Notes: a model not told the origin generated them from the letters alone. A DNA stretch of 40,149 bases from Pseudomonas parafulva NBRC 16636 = DSM 17004 (GCF_000730645.1 NZ_BBIU01000045.1:1-40149), one strand, 5' to 3'; counted from the first letter of the stretch, positions 15,010-25,247 are shown. Translations and numbers: made by a program.

Positions 15010-16248
15010 TCAGGCGCGGACGCTCTCTGGCAGGGGCAACGCCAGCAGGCGCTCATCAAGCAGGCCAAGGCCTTCCTGGAACAGCTGGTTGCTGCGCTCG
15101 GTTTCACCCAACCCCGCCAGTAACCGAGCCAGCTCGGCGCAGGTTTCCGGGTTGCGCTCCATGCGCAGGCTGCTTTCCAGATAATCCCTGGCCTTGCCCC
15201 ACAGACGGTTCTGCAGGCTCAGGCGACCCAGGGTGAGCAGCAGGCTGGCGTCCTGCGGGTGCTCTTTGAGCCAACCTTCGGCGGTTTGCAGCTGACGCGC
15301 AGGGTCATCACCGCGAACCAGACCATACAGCCGGGCCAGGTGGCTTTCGTACTGGCGCTTGAGCGCAGCGCGCAGCACCTGCTCGGCCTCGCTTTGGGCG
15401 CCTGCCTGGCGTAGCTGCTCGGCATAGGCCAGCACCAGCTGCGGCTCCTGGCGCTGGGCAGACGTCAATTGCTGCCAGGCGCGTTCAAGGGCCTGCCGGG
15501 CGGTTTGGGCATCTTCACCACGGGTGGCTGCCAGGCTCAGGTTCTGGCCCCAGGCACGGCGCTCCAGCGCCGCCAGCTCGGCAGGCGGCAATACCTTGCT
15601 CTTGCGCAGGTCTGGCATCAGGCGGATCAGTGCCGACCAGTCGCCGCGCTCCAGGTGCAGGCGTTGCAGCAGGCGCAGCACCTGGGTGTTGTGCGGATGG
15701 CGTTGTTGCATGGCCAGCAGTGTTTCCAAGGCGCCATCGCTATCCCCGCGGTCCATCTGCAACTGGGCATGGGTCAGGGCAACGGCCAGTTCGGCTTGCG
15801 GCTGGCGTTCGAGGGCGCGCTCCAGCAGGTTGTCGCTGTCTTCGATGCGGCCCTGCTCGTTCGCCGCACGTGCAGCACCCAGGTAGTACATCAAAGGCTG
15901 GCGCTCGGCCTCGGCGGCACGGTGCAGGTGGCGCTGGGCACTGGCCCAGCGGCCCTCGGCAAGGTCCAGCTGCCCTTGCTCGACGGCCAGCCGATTACGC
16001 CGGCTGCGATTGCGTCGCGACCAGGGGTTGACCGCACCGCTTGAGGCCAGCACCAGCCCAACCAGAAAGCGCAGCAACAACAACACCGCCACCACCGCGA
16101 GCAACCCCAACAGGGCAGCCCACAAGCCGGACTGATAACGGAAACTGCCATAGGACACCATCACGTAGCCGCTGTGGTTGGCCACGGCCACACCCAGTGC
16201 TGCGGCAACCACGATGGCCAGCACCGCCAGCAGGTACACGCGCTTCAT
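15010..16248 (-). CDS. hemY: HemY-type TPR membrane protein of the heme operon
   Basis: This 412 aa protein has two N-terminal membrane helices (residues about 4-22 and 43-68, the HemY_N region, with YGSFRYQSGLWAALLG between them). A long cytoplasmic or periplasmic part of tetratricopeptide-like helical repeats follows (RWASAQRHLHRAAEAERQ, DSDGALETLLAMQQRHP, QSEAEQVLRAALKRQYE, LWGKARDYLESSLRMERNPE). It is not the protoporphyrinogen oxidase also called HemY; the role in tetrapyrrole synthesis is inferred for the family from operon position. Its ATG overlaps the hemX stop by 4 bp. The 223 bp between its end and the dsb gene start include a GCCCGC/GCGGGC hairpin without a T-run. Confidence 0.9.
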   Translation of the reverse strand: MKRVYLLAVLAIVVAAALGVAVANHSGYVMVSYGSFRYQSGLWAALLGLLAVVAVLLLLRFLVGLVLASSGAVNPWSRRNRSRRNRLAVEQGQLDLAEGRWASAQRHLHRAAEAERQPLMYYLGAARAANEQGRIEDSDNLLERALERQPQAELAVALTHAQLQMDRGDSDGALETLLAMQQRHPHNTQVLRLLQRLHLERGDWSALIRLMPDLRKSKVLPPAELAALERRAWGQNLSLAATRGEDAQTARQALERAWQQLTSAQRQEPQLVLAYAEQLRQAGAQSEAEQVLRAALKRQYESHLARLYGLVRGDDPARQLQTAEGWLKEHPQDASLLLTLGRLSLQNRLWGKARDYLESSLRMERNPETCAELARLLAGLGETERSNQLFQEGLGLLDERLLALPLPESVRA

Positions 16249-17345
16249 GGCTTGCCCCCCTCGGCATCAGCCGGCAAGTGGCGGCGCTGGATGTAGTTTT
16301 GCACGGCAGCCAGGCTCTGGCTGAGGTCAGGGGTGACCACCGATACCGGCTGCTCGGCCAGAGCGTTGAGGCTATCGAGCATGGCCTTGCTTTGCGGGTT
16401 ATCGGCGTTGAAGTTGGCGACCAGCACGCTGCGGGCATCATCCAGTGCCTGGGTGTAGACCTTGGCATCACCGTTGAGCGCGGCCCACTGGGCCTGTTCG
16501 ATGGTGAGGCTCAGTGCCAGGCGCAACTGGTTAAGTTGCTGGCCTGCCAACAGAGGCCGCACGTTGTCGTCGGCATTGAAGTCGATCTGGAAGTACTTGG
16601 AGATTTCCGACCACCACTGCGCCAGGCGGCTTGGGCCATCGCCATCTGCGGTGAGTGCGCCCATTGCATTGGCATCGCTGGAAAACTCCGGCGACTGGGC
16701 GCTGAGCTGTTGCACTTGCTCACGCTGGGCGGCCAGCTTGAGGAACAGGCCAGTGCGGTCGGGTTGCTGGGTGCTGCTGAGGGTAGCGAGGCTGCGGGCC
16801 AGTTGCTCGCGGGCAGCGAAGGCACCCGGGTCGCTCTGTTCGCGCAGAATTTCGTCCGCACCCTCGACCAGCGCCTTGGCACTGGTGATGTCCTGCAGGG
16901 CCGACAGGCGCAGGGTCGCCAGGCGCAGCAGGTGCTCGGCCTCGGCCAGGCGCCACTCCTTGCGGCTTTCGCCCAGCACGGTTTCAACCCGCTGGCTGAG
17001 GCGCTGCTGATCGCCTTGCAACTGGGCAACCAGCCGGCGGCGGTCTTCCAGCTCGCTGGCCGCCGGCAGGCTGGCCAACTGCGCGCTGATTTGCTGCTCA
17101 CGCTGCTGCAGCGCCTCGGCGCGCTGGTTCAATGCTTCGAGGTGCTGGCCCTGGTCGAATTCATCGCCCTGCAGCTGGTGCACCTGCCAGGCACCCCAGC
17201 CACCGACGCCAACGCCCGCAGCGCCCAGCAGCAAGGCCAGCGCAGCCAGGCCGGTGCCGGAGCGTTTGCCGGAGGGGGGGGTGACGGGCTCCGTCGGCAC
17301 CTGGGCCGCGGCTTGATCATTATTGGACAAGACAGTCTCGCTCAC
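16245..17345 (-). CDS. hemX: HemX-like membrane protein
   Basis: This protein of 366 aa has one N-terminal membrane helix (GLAALALLLGAAGVGVGGWGAW) after a Pro-rich cytoplasmic stretch. A coiled coil rich in Gln, Glu, Ala and Leu follows (residues about 60-160), then a globular C-terminal domain. The family is often labelled uroporphyrinogen-III C-methyltransferase, but the SAM-binding methylase motifs are absent, so a structural or regulatory role is more likely. The start is a GTG at 17345 with AAGGA before it; an ATG at 17372 is in frame but without a ribosome site. It lies 44 bp after hemD and overlaps hemY. Confidence 0.86.
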   Translation of the reverse strand: MSETVLSNNDQAAAQVPTEPVTPPSGKRSGTGLAALALLLGAAGVGVGGWGAWQVHQLQGDEFDQGQHLEALNQRAEALQQREQQISAQLASLPAASELEDRRRLVAQLQGDQQRLSQRVETVLGESRKEWRLAEAEHLLRLATLRLSALQDITSAKALVEGADEILREQSDPGAFAAREQLARSLATLSSTQQPDRTGLFLKLAAQREQVQQLSAQSPEFSSDANAMGALTADGDGPSRLAQWWSEISKYFQIDFNADDNVRPLLAGQQLNQLRLALSLTIEQAQWAALNGDAKVYTQALDDARSVLVANFNADNPQSKAMLDSLNALAEQPVSVVTPDLSQSLAAVQNYIQRRHLPADAEGGKP

Positions 17346-17389
17346 GTATCCATCCTTTGCATGGGGGCGCATCGCGTACAGCTTAGCGC

Positions 17390-18157
17390 CTAATCGGCAG
17401 GTGCAGCGCTGCGCTGCACGGCTGCCAGCAAGGCCGTGGCGCTGGCGCCACGGCAATCCACAACCTGTTGGGCCCCTGCGGCCCTGGCCTGCTCGGCTAC
17501 CCGCGGGCTCGGCACGAACAGCGGCATGCGCGCAATCTGCGGCCACGCGGTGCCAGCCAGCTGCTGCAAGTGTTCGAAACCCTGCCCACTGCTGACCACC
17601 ACGCCATTGAGGCGTTCCGCGTGGATGCGCTGCATCAGGGTACCTGCCGGGTAAGCAGGCAGGCAGCGACGATACAGTTCCAGATATTCGACGCTGGCAC
17701 CTAGCTGTGCAAGACGCTCTGCCAGCAGTTCGCGACCTCCTACGCCGCGCACAATGAGCATGCGCGGGGCGGCACCCGCCACCGCCTGGCGCAGCGCTGG
17801 CACCGCCAGCAAGGCTTCGCTGTCATCGCCTGCCGCCGGGTAGCTCACGTGCAGGCCTGCCTGTTGCAATACGGCAGCGGTCGCTGCACCCACGGTGAAC
17901 CAGCCGCGCGGCGGCATAGGCAGGCCACACGCGGCCACCTGTTCAAGCAGCAACCTGGCAGCCGGCTTGCTTACCACGATAATGCCGCCAAACTGCCCCA
18001 GCTCACCCAGCAGCGCCCGCTGCCTGGCGTCGGGAAGTACAGGTTCGATGGCCAGCAAGGGCAGGCAACTGCTACCCACCCCGGCGTCAGCCAGGCTTTG
18101 CGACAGCGCCGCGCAGTCCTCGGCAGGCCGGGTCAGCAACAGTCGCCAGGGGCTCAC
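17390..18157 (-). CDS. hemD: Uroporphyrinogen-III synthase
   Basis: This cytoplasmic enzyme of 255 aa cyclises hydroxymethylbilane with inversion of ring D to give uroporphyrinogen III, the branch-point of heme, siroheme and vitamin B12 synthesis. The family's loose sequence is visible in the N-terminal LLLTRPAEDCAALSQSLADAG, the middle FTVGAATAAVLQQAG, and the C-terminal VVVSSGQGFEHLQQL and FVPSPRVAEQARAAGAQQVV. The start is a GTG that overlaps the hemC stop by 4 bp (GTGA), the usual coupling of hemC and hemD. Length is normal. Confidence 0.93.
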   Translation of the reverse strand: MSPWRLLLTRPAEDCAALSQSLADAGVGSSCLPLLAIEPVLPDARQRALLGELGQFGGIIVVSKPAARLLLEQVAACGLPMPPRGWFTVGAATAAVLQQAGLHVSYPAAGDDSEALLAVPALRQAVAGAAPRMLIVRGVGGRELLAERLAQLGASVEYLELYRRCLPAYPAGTLMQRIHAERLNGVVVSSGQGFEHLQQLAGTAWPQIARMPLFVPSPRVAEQARAAGAQQVVDCRGASATALLAAVQRSAAPAD

Positions 18158-19095
18158 GGGTGCCCAGCCTCGCCATAGACTTCCTTGAGGATAGCCTCGG
18201 CGCCCTGGCTCAGCAGGTCTTCAGCCACCTGTATGCCCAGGGCTTCGGCGTGCGCCCGTGGCGCGCGGGCCTGGGCAACCAGCAGAGTGCCGCCATCCGG
18301 GTGACCAACCAGGCCACGCAGCCACAGTTGGTCCTGCTCGAGCACTGCATAGCACGCGATGGGCACCTGGCAGCCCCCGTTCAGGCGCTTGTTCAAGGCG
18401 CGCTCGGCGACTACGCGGTCGGCGGTGTCCTCATGGTGCAAGGCTGCCAGCAGGGCATGGATGTGCGCGTCGGCACTGCGGCACTCGATGCCGACCGCGC
18501 CCTGGCCGCCAGCGGGCAGGCTCTCATCGACGCTGATACTGTCGGTGATGCGGTCTTCGAAGCCCAGGCGAATCAGCCCGGCAGCCGCCAGAATGATCGC
18601 GTCATATTCGCCGGCATCGAGCTTGGCCAGGCGCGTATTGACGTTACCGCGCAAAAAGCGAATTTGCAGGTCGGGCCGGCGGGCCAGCAGCTGGGTTTGC
18701 CGGCGCAGGCTTGAGGTGCCGACGACACTGCCGGCCGGCAGCGCCTGGAGGCTGTCAAAGCGGTTGGAGACAAACGCGTCGCGCGGGTCTTCGCGCTCGC
18801 AGATGCAGTACAGCCCCAGGCCTTCGGGGAAGTCCATGGGGACGTCCTTCATCGAGTGCACAGCGATGTCGGCTTCGTTGTCGAGCAGGGCGTTTTCCAG
18901 TTCCTTGACGAACAGGCCCTTGCCGCCGATCTTCGCCAGGGGAGCATCCAGCAGCTTGTCGCCGCGGCTCACCATCGGCACCAGGGACACGTGCAGGCCC
19001 GGGTGAGCCTGCTCAAGACGGGCTTTGACGTATTCGGCCTGCCACAGGGCCAATGCACTTTTACGGGTGGCAATGCGGATTTCGCGAGTGGACAT
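18154..19095 (-). CDS. hemC: Hydroxymethylbilane synthase (porphobilinogen deaminase)
   Basis: This 313 aa cytoplasmic enzyme polymerises four porphobilinogen units into hydroxymethylbilane. The dipyrromethane cofactor cysteine is Cys242 (LNGGCQVPIA), at the same number as in E. coli. Substrate-binding arginines lie in the RIATRKSALALWQA start, in SSLRRQTQLLARRPDL and in LRGNVNTRL, and the catalytic Asp lies in HSMKDVP. Length and ends are standard. It is the first gene of the hemC-hemD-hemX-hemY unit; the 181 bp before it towards algR hold a REP element and no gene. Confidence 0.97.
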   Translation of the reverse strand: MSTREIRIATRKSALALWQAEYVKARLEQAHPGLHVSLVPMVSRGDKLLDAPLAKIGGKGLFVKELENALLDNEADIAVHSMKDVPMDFPEGLGLYCICEREDPRDAFVSNRFDSLQALPAGSVVGTSSLRRQTQLLARRPDLQIRFLRGNVNTRLAKLDAGEYDAIILAAAGLIRLGFEDRITDSISVDESLPAGGQGAVGIECRSADAHIHALLAALHHEDTADRVVAERALNKRLNGGCQVPIACYAVLEQDQLWLRGLVGHPDGGTLLVAQARAPRAHAEALGIQVAEDLLSQGAEAILKEVYGEAGHP

Positions 19096-19230
19096 GTAAC
19101 GCCCCGATACCTAGAAATACCGCCGATGATAACAGCATCGTCAGAGGCACTAGCAGATGCGGATCAACAGCGGATGCGATGGTGAACCTGGGGCGGGAGT
19201 AGTGGGGGCAGGTGTATCGAGGCCGCTGGG

Positions 19231-19270
19231 CGGCCTGTTGCGGGCAAGCCCGCCCCTGTAGAGAAGGCCG
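19231..19270. repeat. REP element between algR and hemC
   Basis: The core GCGGGCAAGCCCGC (19240-19253) is flanked by GGCCT and AGGCC that can pair outside it, followed by the CCCTGTAG typical of the P. putida repetitive extragenic palindrome. It sits 7 bp after the algR stop and may stabilise or end that transcript. Copy number in the genome cannot be seen here. Confidence 0.65.
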
Positions 19271-19276
19271 GCAACG

Positions 19277-20020
19277 TTAGAGGTTCTGCATCATTTTGCG
19301 CACACCGGCCACGTGGCGGCGGCTCACTGTAAGGGCGTCACCATCGAGCCCCTTGAGGTAAAGCTGGAAATGGCCGAGCGGCGTACGCTGGAGGCGCTCG
19401 ATACGCTCGCGGGCGACCAGCGCGTTGCGATGGATACGCACGAAGCGATCACCGAACTCATCTTCCAGCGCCTTGAGCGGTTCATCGAGCAGCACCTCGC
19501 CACCTTCATGGCGCAAGGTCACGTACTTGTGATCGGCGATGAAATAGATCACCTGGGGTATGGGGATCAGCTCGATGCCCTTGCGGGTTCTGGCACTGAT
19601 GTGGCTGCGTGGCCCACCCCCTTCGCTGCCCGGCCGGGTGAGCGCGGCCAGTTGCGCACGGTTGGGTTTGTCCGCCTTGCGCAGCGCGTCGCGCAGGGTT
19701 TGCGGCTGTACTGGCTTTGCTACATGGCTGAGGGTGCTGCCGTCGAATGCCTCGGCGCCATATTCGTCGTCACCGGTGCAAAACACCAACGCCGGCGGCG
19801 CCTCGCGCTCGCACAGGCGCGCGGCCACCTGCAGGCCATCGAGCCCTGGCATGCCGATGTCCAGCAAAACCACATCAGGCTTGAGGCTTTCAATCAGTGC
19901 AAGCGCTTCCTCGCCGTTCGTGGCACTTGGCTCCAGCACGGTGTAACCCTCGAGTTCACCGAGCAATCGGCTTAGGCGTTCGCGGCCTTGGGGTTCGTCA
20001 TCAACGATCAGGACATTCAT
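19277..20020 (-). CDS. algR: LytTR-type response regulator AlgR
   Basis: This 247 aa DNA-binding response regulator controls alginate, twitching and virulence-type genes in P. aeruginosa. The receiver domain (1 to about 120) has the acidic pocket Asp7-Asp8, the phospho-acceptor Asp54 (VVLLDIGMPG), Thr in FCTGDDEY and Lys in HVAKPV. The LytTR DNA-binding domain (about 140-245) has VIYFIADHKYVTLRHEGGEVLLDEPLK and FVRIHRNALVARERI. All signalling residues are intact, so it should be phosphorylatable. The sensor kinase gene algZ/fimS, which lies between argH and algR in P. aeruginosa, is missing: only about 310 bp separate the two genes. It is divergent from argH. Confidence 0.95.
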   Translation of the reverse strand: MNVLIVDDEPQGRERLSRLLGELEGYTVLEPSATNGEEALALIESLKPDVVLLDIGMPGLDGLQVAARLCEREAPPALVFCTGDDEYGAEAFDGSTLSHVAKPVQPQTLRDALRKADKPNRAQLAALTRPGSEGGGPRSHISARTRKGIELIPIPQVIYFIADHKYVTLRHEGGEVLLDEPLKALEDEFGDRFVRIHRNALVARERIERLQRTPLGHFQLYLKGLDGDALTVSRRHVAGVRKMMQNL

Positions 20021-20280
20021 AGTTGCGCTGGATTCCTGAATGAGTCTGCACGGTCATGGCGTAGACAGGTGTGAGTGGAGCGATGCTGCGTGTCACGCTC
20101 TAGACCGGTGCGATGGCCAAAGATTCACTGGAGCCGGCAGATTCGCTGCCCGCCCCTTGTCAAACTGTAGACGGTCCGTGGAACACTGCCGTTCAATCCT
20201 GAAAATCTCTGCAACGGTTTTGCGCGGCCTTCGTCTGTCGATTAACTACGTCCTGCGCCCTGCGGCAGCGGGCCCAACCC

Positions 20281-20289
20281 TGCTATCAT
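20281..20289 (+). promoter_or_regulatory. Possible extended -10 promoter element of argH
   Basis: TGCTATCAT fits the extended -10 form TGnTATAAT with one mismatch and lies about 40 bp before the argH start. No good -35 is present at 17 bp. The rest of the algR-argH space (20021-20329) shows no gene and no trace of algZ coding sequence that I can detect. Confidence 0.35.
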
Positions 20290-20329
20290 CGCGGCAATTT
20301 TTTCGTTCACGCCTGCAATGAGTGAATTC

Positions 20330-21727
<1,398 letters not shown>

Positions 21728-21735
21728 GTGCCGCA

Positions 21736-21765
21736 GCGGCCTTGCGCAGCGCGTCGCAAGGCCGC
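21736..21765. terminator. Hairpin between convergent argH and GST genes
   Basis: Perfect 11-bp arms GCGGCCTTGCG and CGCAAGGCCGC enclose an 8-nt loop. It lies 8 bp after argH and 6 bp after the end of the convergent GST gene, the position of a bidirectional terminator, but there is no T-run on either strand. Rho-independent function is therefore only likely. Confidence 0.55.
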
Positions 21766-21771
21766 CCCCCA

Positions 21772-22434
21772 TCACTGTTTGCGGTTACGCATCATCTCGA
21801 GGAAGGCCGGCATCGCCGCTTCCTTGTCTGCGACAATCCGTGCGACGTGCGGGTTCTCGCCCATCTGCTGCAGCAATGCCTTGGCCTGGGGGAAGTCCGC
21901 CAGCAAGTCGATGTTCAGCACTTTCTTGCCCACAGCGCTCGCCAGGTCAACCGAGAAGCAGAACATCAGGTCGGCCAGGGTCAGTTGATCGCCCGCTACG
22001 AAGGGTGCGAAACGCCCGTTGCGTTTGAGGGTGGCGAAGCCGGACAGCAACTCGGTACGCGCCTTCTCCTTGACCAGCGGCTCCACAGACGTGCCGAAGA
22101 ACGCTTCGGCGTAGCAGGTGCGCGCAGGCAGCTCGATGTACAGCTCGATTTCCTTGACCAGCTCACGCACCTTGGCCTGGGCGAAAGGGTCAGCCGGCAG
22201 CAGCGCCTTGCCGCCTTGGGTGTGCTCGATGTAATCGAGAATGACGCTGGTTTCACTCAAGAAACCGTGCTCGGTTTGCAGCACCGGCACCTTGCCACGT
22301 GGGCTGACTTCCAGTACCTGCGGGGTCTGGCCACTGAAGAACAGCACCTCTTCGAAAGGCACGCCCTTTTCCAGCAAGGCCAACTTGACCATGTTGTAGT
22401 AGTTGCTGACAGGGAATCCGTAGAGCTTGAGCAT
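21772..22434 (-). CDS. Glutathione S-transferase family protein
   Basis: This 220 aa cytoplasmic protein has a thioredoxin-like N-terminal domain (MLKLYGFPVSNYYNMVKLAL; the glutathione site includes GKVPVLQ and SETSVILDYIE around residues 50-70) and an all-helical C-terminal domain with LTLADLMFCFSVDL. It probably conjugates or reduces small electrophiles with glutathione; the class cannot be fixed. The frame is open to 22872, but the ATG at 22434 is preceded by GGAGG and starts the thioredoxin fold correctly. It is convergent with argH and divergent from the 101-aa gene. Confidence 0.9.
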   Translation of the reverse strand: MLKLYGFPVSNYYNMVKLALLEKGVPFEEVLFFSGQTPQVLEVSPRGKVPVLQTEHGFLSETSVILDYIEHTQGGKALLPADPFAQAKVRELVKEIELYIELPARTCYAEAFFGTSVEPLVKEKARTELLSGFATLKRNGRFAPFVAGDQLTLADLMFCFSVDLASAVGKKVLNIDLLADFPQAKALLQQMGENPHVARIVADKEAAMPAFLEMMRNRKQ

Positions 22435-22581
22435 GGGTTGACAGCCTCCGGGCCGTAAGAAAATGGCACGGCTTTTATAGCCCCATCGCCCGCGCCTGAC
22501 CAGCGTCATGCACGCGGTCGATGGCCGGGCATTGCCGATACAGCCGTGGCAAACTGTGCATCCCACAACAGGAGTTGCGCC

Positions 22582-22887
22582 ATGAGCGAACACACCGACA
22601 TCGACGATGATCAAGACGACGAGGCCTTTGCCGAGGCTACGTTGACGCAGGCAATCGAGAACCAGATCGAAAGCGGCGAGCCCCCTGCGGCCAAGGCCAC
22701 GTTCAACAAGCTGACCCTGGTCGGCTACGCGCGCGAAGACATCCTGAACCTGATGGCACACGTTCTTGCCTTTGAGATCGACAACATGCTCAGCGAAGAC
22801 CGCGAGTTCGACGGCCAGTGGTACGAAGCGGCGCTGCGCGCATTGCCTGAGCTGCCGCCTGAGATGGATCAAGGCGACGACGAATAA
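22582..22887 (+). CDS. Small acidic conserved protein of unknown function
   Basis: This 101 aa, very acidic protein (N-terminal DIDDDQDDEAFAEA and C-terminal EMDQGDDE) has a central part, LVGYAREDILNLMAHVLAFEIDNML, likely to be helical. There is no signal peptide or membrane helix. An AGGAG ribosome site 7-8 nt before the ATG at 22582 fixes the start, although the frame extends to 22546. It is followed after 69 bp by the TIGR02647 gene in the same direction, so the two may be co-transcribed. I do not recognise a functional family. Confidence 0.82.
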   Translation: MSEHTDIDDDQDDEAFAEATLTQAIENQIESGEPPAAKATFNKLTLVGYAREDILNLMAHVLAFEIDNMLSEDREFDGQWYEAALRALPELPPEMDQGDDE

Positions 22888-22956
22888 GCCGGCTACACTC
22901 CTAGGTCAGGCACCCCTTGTGGTGCCGCCATCCTTGTCTGGAAGTCAGGAGTCGCC

Positions 22957-23202
22957 ATGTCCTTTTCCCCCGAATTGATCGCCGAACTGGAAGTACTTGC
23001 GCTGTTCAACCTCGACAGCAGCCAGGAAGGCATCAAGATTCACAACAACGCCTCCCCCACCCTGATCGCTGCGGCGCAGCGCCTGCACGACAAGGGCCTG
23101 ACCGATCAGCCTGATGGCGGTTACCTGACCAGCCTTGGGCACGATGCGGTGGAGAGCGTGCAGTTGCTGCAGAACATCCTCAAATCACCGCAGCCAGCCT
23201 GA
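22957..23202 (+). CDS. TIGR02647 family protein
   Basis: This 81 aa cytoplasmic protein matches the TIGR02647 pattern as I know it: FSPELIAELEVLALFNLDSSQEGIK-like N-terminus, then AAQRLHDKGL and a DGGYLTSLG turn. The latter resembles a small winged-helix fold (recognition helix plus wing), so nucleic-acid binding is possible but unproven. AGGAG precedes the ATG by 6 nt. It ends just before a long hairpin and is convergent with the FTR1 gene. Confidence 0.82.
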   Translation: MSFSPELIAELEVLALFNLDSSQEGIKIHNNASPTLIAAAQRLHDKGLTDQPDGGYLTSLGHDAVESVQLLQNILKSPQPA

Positions 23203-23209
23203 AACCCGA

Positions 23210-23253
23210 GCACCCCCGGTGGGAGCGGTTTCAGCCGCGAGCCCTGGGGGTGC
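23210..23253. repeat. REP-like hairpin between convergent genes
   Basis: The outer arms GCACCCCC (23210-23217) and GGGGGTGC (23246-23253) are perfect. Inside lies GGTGGGAGCGGTTTCAGCCGCGAG, split by an inner GCGGTTTCAGCCGC stem; the GGGAGCGG start is like P. putida repetitive palindromes. It may end transcription from both sides although no T-run is present. Confidence 0.5.
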
Positions 23254-23265
23254 GCCAGCACTGCG

Positions 23266-25209
23266 TTAGCTAACGGCGGCCCGGCGCTTTTCCATCAGCC
23301 GCGAGCGCCCGTACAGGAACACGATGGCCAGCAAGGCCACTGCCTGTGCCGACAGCGAATAGGCGTCGGCGTGAATCCCCAGCCAATCGAACTCAAAGAA
23401 CGCCACCGGCCGGGTACCCAGCACGCCCGCCTCCTGCAATGCCTTCACGCCATGCCCTGCAAATACTACAGACAGTGCGCACAGCAGCGCGGCGTTGATG
23501 CTGAAGAACAGTGACAGCGGCAGCTTGGCCGAACCCCGCAAGATGACCCATGCCAAACCCACCAGCAGCACCAGTGCAGTAGCCCCGCCCGCCAATACCG
23601 CCTGGTGCCCGGCCGGCCCTGCCTGTAACCACAGGGTTTCGTAGAACAGGATCACTTCGAACAATTCCCGGTACACCGAGAAGAACGCCAGCATGGCGAA
23701 GCCGAACCGGCCACCACCGCTGACCAGGCTGCTCTTGATGTAGTCCTGCCAGGCTGCGGCGTGACGACGGTCATGCATCCACACCCCCAGCCACAGCACC
23801 ATCACCGCAGCAAACAACGCCGTGCAGCCTTCAAGCAGTTCGCGCTGAGCGCCACCGACATTGATCACATAGGCAGCCAACGCCCACGTAGCGAAGCCGG
23901 CAACCAGTGCCAGGCCCCAGCCGATGTTGACGCTGCGCACCGCCGACTGCTGGCCCGTGTTACGCAGGAAGGCCAGGATCGCTGCCAGCACCAGAATGGC
24001 TTCCAGGCCTTCACGCAGCAGGATCAGCAGACCAGACACATAACTCAGCGACCAGCTCAGCCCGTCACTGCCCAGCAACTTGGCGGCTTGGTCCAGCTTG
24101 GTTCTGGCTTCGGCCAAGCGTTGCTCGGCCTGGGCGATGGGCAAGCCATCCTGCAATGCCTGCCGGTATGCCATCAGGGATTTCTCGGTGTCCTTGCGGG
24201 CCTGGGCGTCGATGTTGTCCAGCGAGCTTTCTACCAGCTCGAAACCCTCCAGGTAGGCCGCTACTGACAGGTCGTAGGCCTGGTCATGGTCGCCTGCACG
24301 GTAAGCGGCGAGGCTCTTGTCCAGGGTAGTGGCGGTGTACTCGAGCAATTGCGCCGGGCCGCGTTTGACCTGCGGCGGCTGGGCGCGCTGAGCGCGGAAC
24401 GCCTGCACGGCTGCTGCACCTTCGTTGGCTGCCACTTCCGCGGGTGTCTGGCGCGCCAGGTCGGCCAGGTTCCACACCTTGTCTCCCTTTGCCGCTTGCG
24501 GGTTGGCAGTGAAGCTGGCGATATACGCCGCCACATCCCAGCGCTGGCGGTCGTCCAGCTGGTCAGCGAACGATGGCATCTCGGTACCGTCGATACCCAG
24601 AGCCAGCGTGTTGTAGAGGTCGAACAGGCTCAACTGGTCGAGGCGTTCGGTATTTCGCAGGTTGGCGGGGGCCGGTTCCAGGCCGACACCAGCCGGGCCA
24701 TCGCCCGCCCCGGTATCACCGTGGCAAATGGAGCAGTTTTGCGCATACAGCGATGCGCCACGGGCCTGGTCGGGGGTGATCACCGGCGCTTGGCTCACCT
24801 CGTAGGCCACGGCCAGGCGAGCGCCCAATTGGCGAGCCTGCCTGGCGACTGTGGCGCCATCCTGACGCTGGTCGATGGCCTGGCGCAGGGCCTGGATGCC
24901 TTGCTGCAGCGCGTTGTGTTCGGCGTTGGCCGGCAGGCTGTTAACCAGCTCAACCAACACAGCACTGAATTCCTGCTGCTCACGGTACTCGCCACTGTCC
25001 ACTACCTTGCTATCGCGCACGGTGGACGGGTAATCCGCACCAATGTAGTCAAGCAAGTGCAGCGCTTTGGCGGCCTCAGCGGGCGCCTCGGCCTGCGCCA
25101 GGGTGCTGCATAGCGCCAGCACTGGACCAAGCAACAACGCAGGCAGCCAGGACAGCAGACGGGTACGGGTTTTCATGGCCAGTCTCGGAGGGAATGCGAA
25201 AGAGAACAT
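23266..25209 (-). CDS. Cytochrome c-FTR1 fused iron permease
   Basis: This exported and membrane-bound protein of 647 aa appears to oxidise and import iron. A signal peptide ends at LAQA. A periplasmic helical part follows, then a cytochrome c domain with Cys159-Ser-Ile-Cys162-His163 and an axial Met in GTEMPSFADQL. After a charged helical linker comes an FTR1 permease domain of seven helices (about 385-640) with two iron-binding RExxE motifs, LLREGLEAILVL and VYRELFEVILFYE. In yeast FTR1 works with the ferroxidase Fet3; here the heme domain may serve electron transfer. ATGs at 25209 (with GGAAGTG before it) and 25176 are both possible. No Fur box was seen upstream. Confidence 0.88.
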   Translation of the reverse strand: MFSFAFPPRLAMKTRTRLLSWLPALLLGPVLALCSTLAQAEAPAEAAKALHLLDYIGADYPSTVRDSKVVDSGEYREQQEFSAVLVELVNSLPANAEHNALQQGIQALRQAIDQRQDGATVARQARQLGARLAVAYEVSQAPVITPDQARGASLYAQNCSICHGDTGAGDGPAGVGLEPAPANLRNTERLDQLSLFDLYNTLALGIDGTEMPSFADQLDDRQRWDVAAYIASFTANPQAAKGDKVWNLADLARQTPAEVAANEGAAAVQAFRAQRAQPPQVKRGPAQLLEYTATTLDKSLAAYRAGDHDQAYDLSVAAYLEGFELVESSLDNIDAQARKDTEKSLMAYRQALQDGLPIAQAEQRLAEARTKLDQAAKLLGSDGLSWSLSYVSGLLILLREGLEAILVLAAILAFLRNTGQQSAVRSVNIGWGLALVAGFATWALAAYVINVGGAQRELLEGCTALFAAVMVLWLGVWMHDRRHAAAWQDYIKSSLVSGGGRFGFAMLAFFSVYRELFEVILFYETLWLQAGPAGHQAVLAGGATALVLLVGLAWVILRGSAKLPLSLFFSINAALLCALSVVFAGHGVKALQEAGVLGTRPVAFFEFDWLGIHADAYSLSAQAVALLAIVFLYGRSRLMEKRRAAVS

Positions 25210-25247
25210 TGTTCACTTCCACTCAGCTTGCCTCAAGGTTTGTGGGC

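Noticed and set aside
15010..16248. HemY as protoporphyrinogen oxidase
   Set aside because: No FAD-binding motif; it is a two-helix membrane protein with TPR-like repeats that only shares the name.
16245..17345. HemX as an active uroporphyrinogen-III methyltransferase
   Set aside because: No SAM-binding GxGxGD-type motif; the protein has a membrane helix and coiled coil instead.
20040..20321. Small plus-strand open frame between algR and argH as a remnant of algZ
   Set aside because: The translation shows no kinase motif and the region carries promoter-like sequence.
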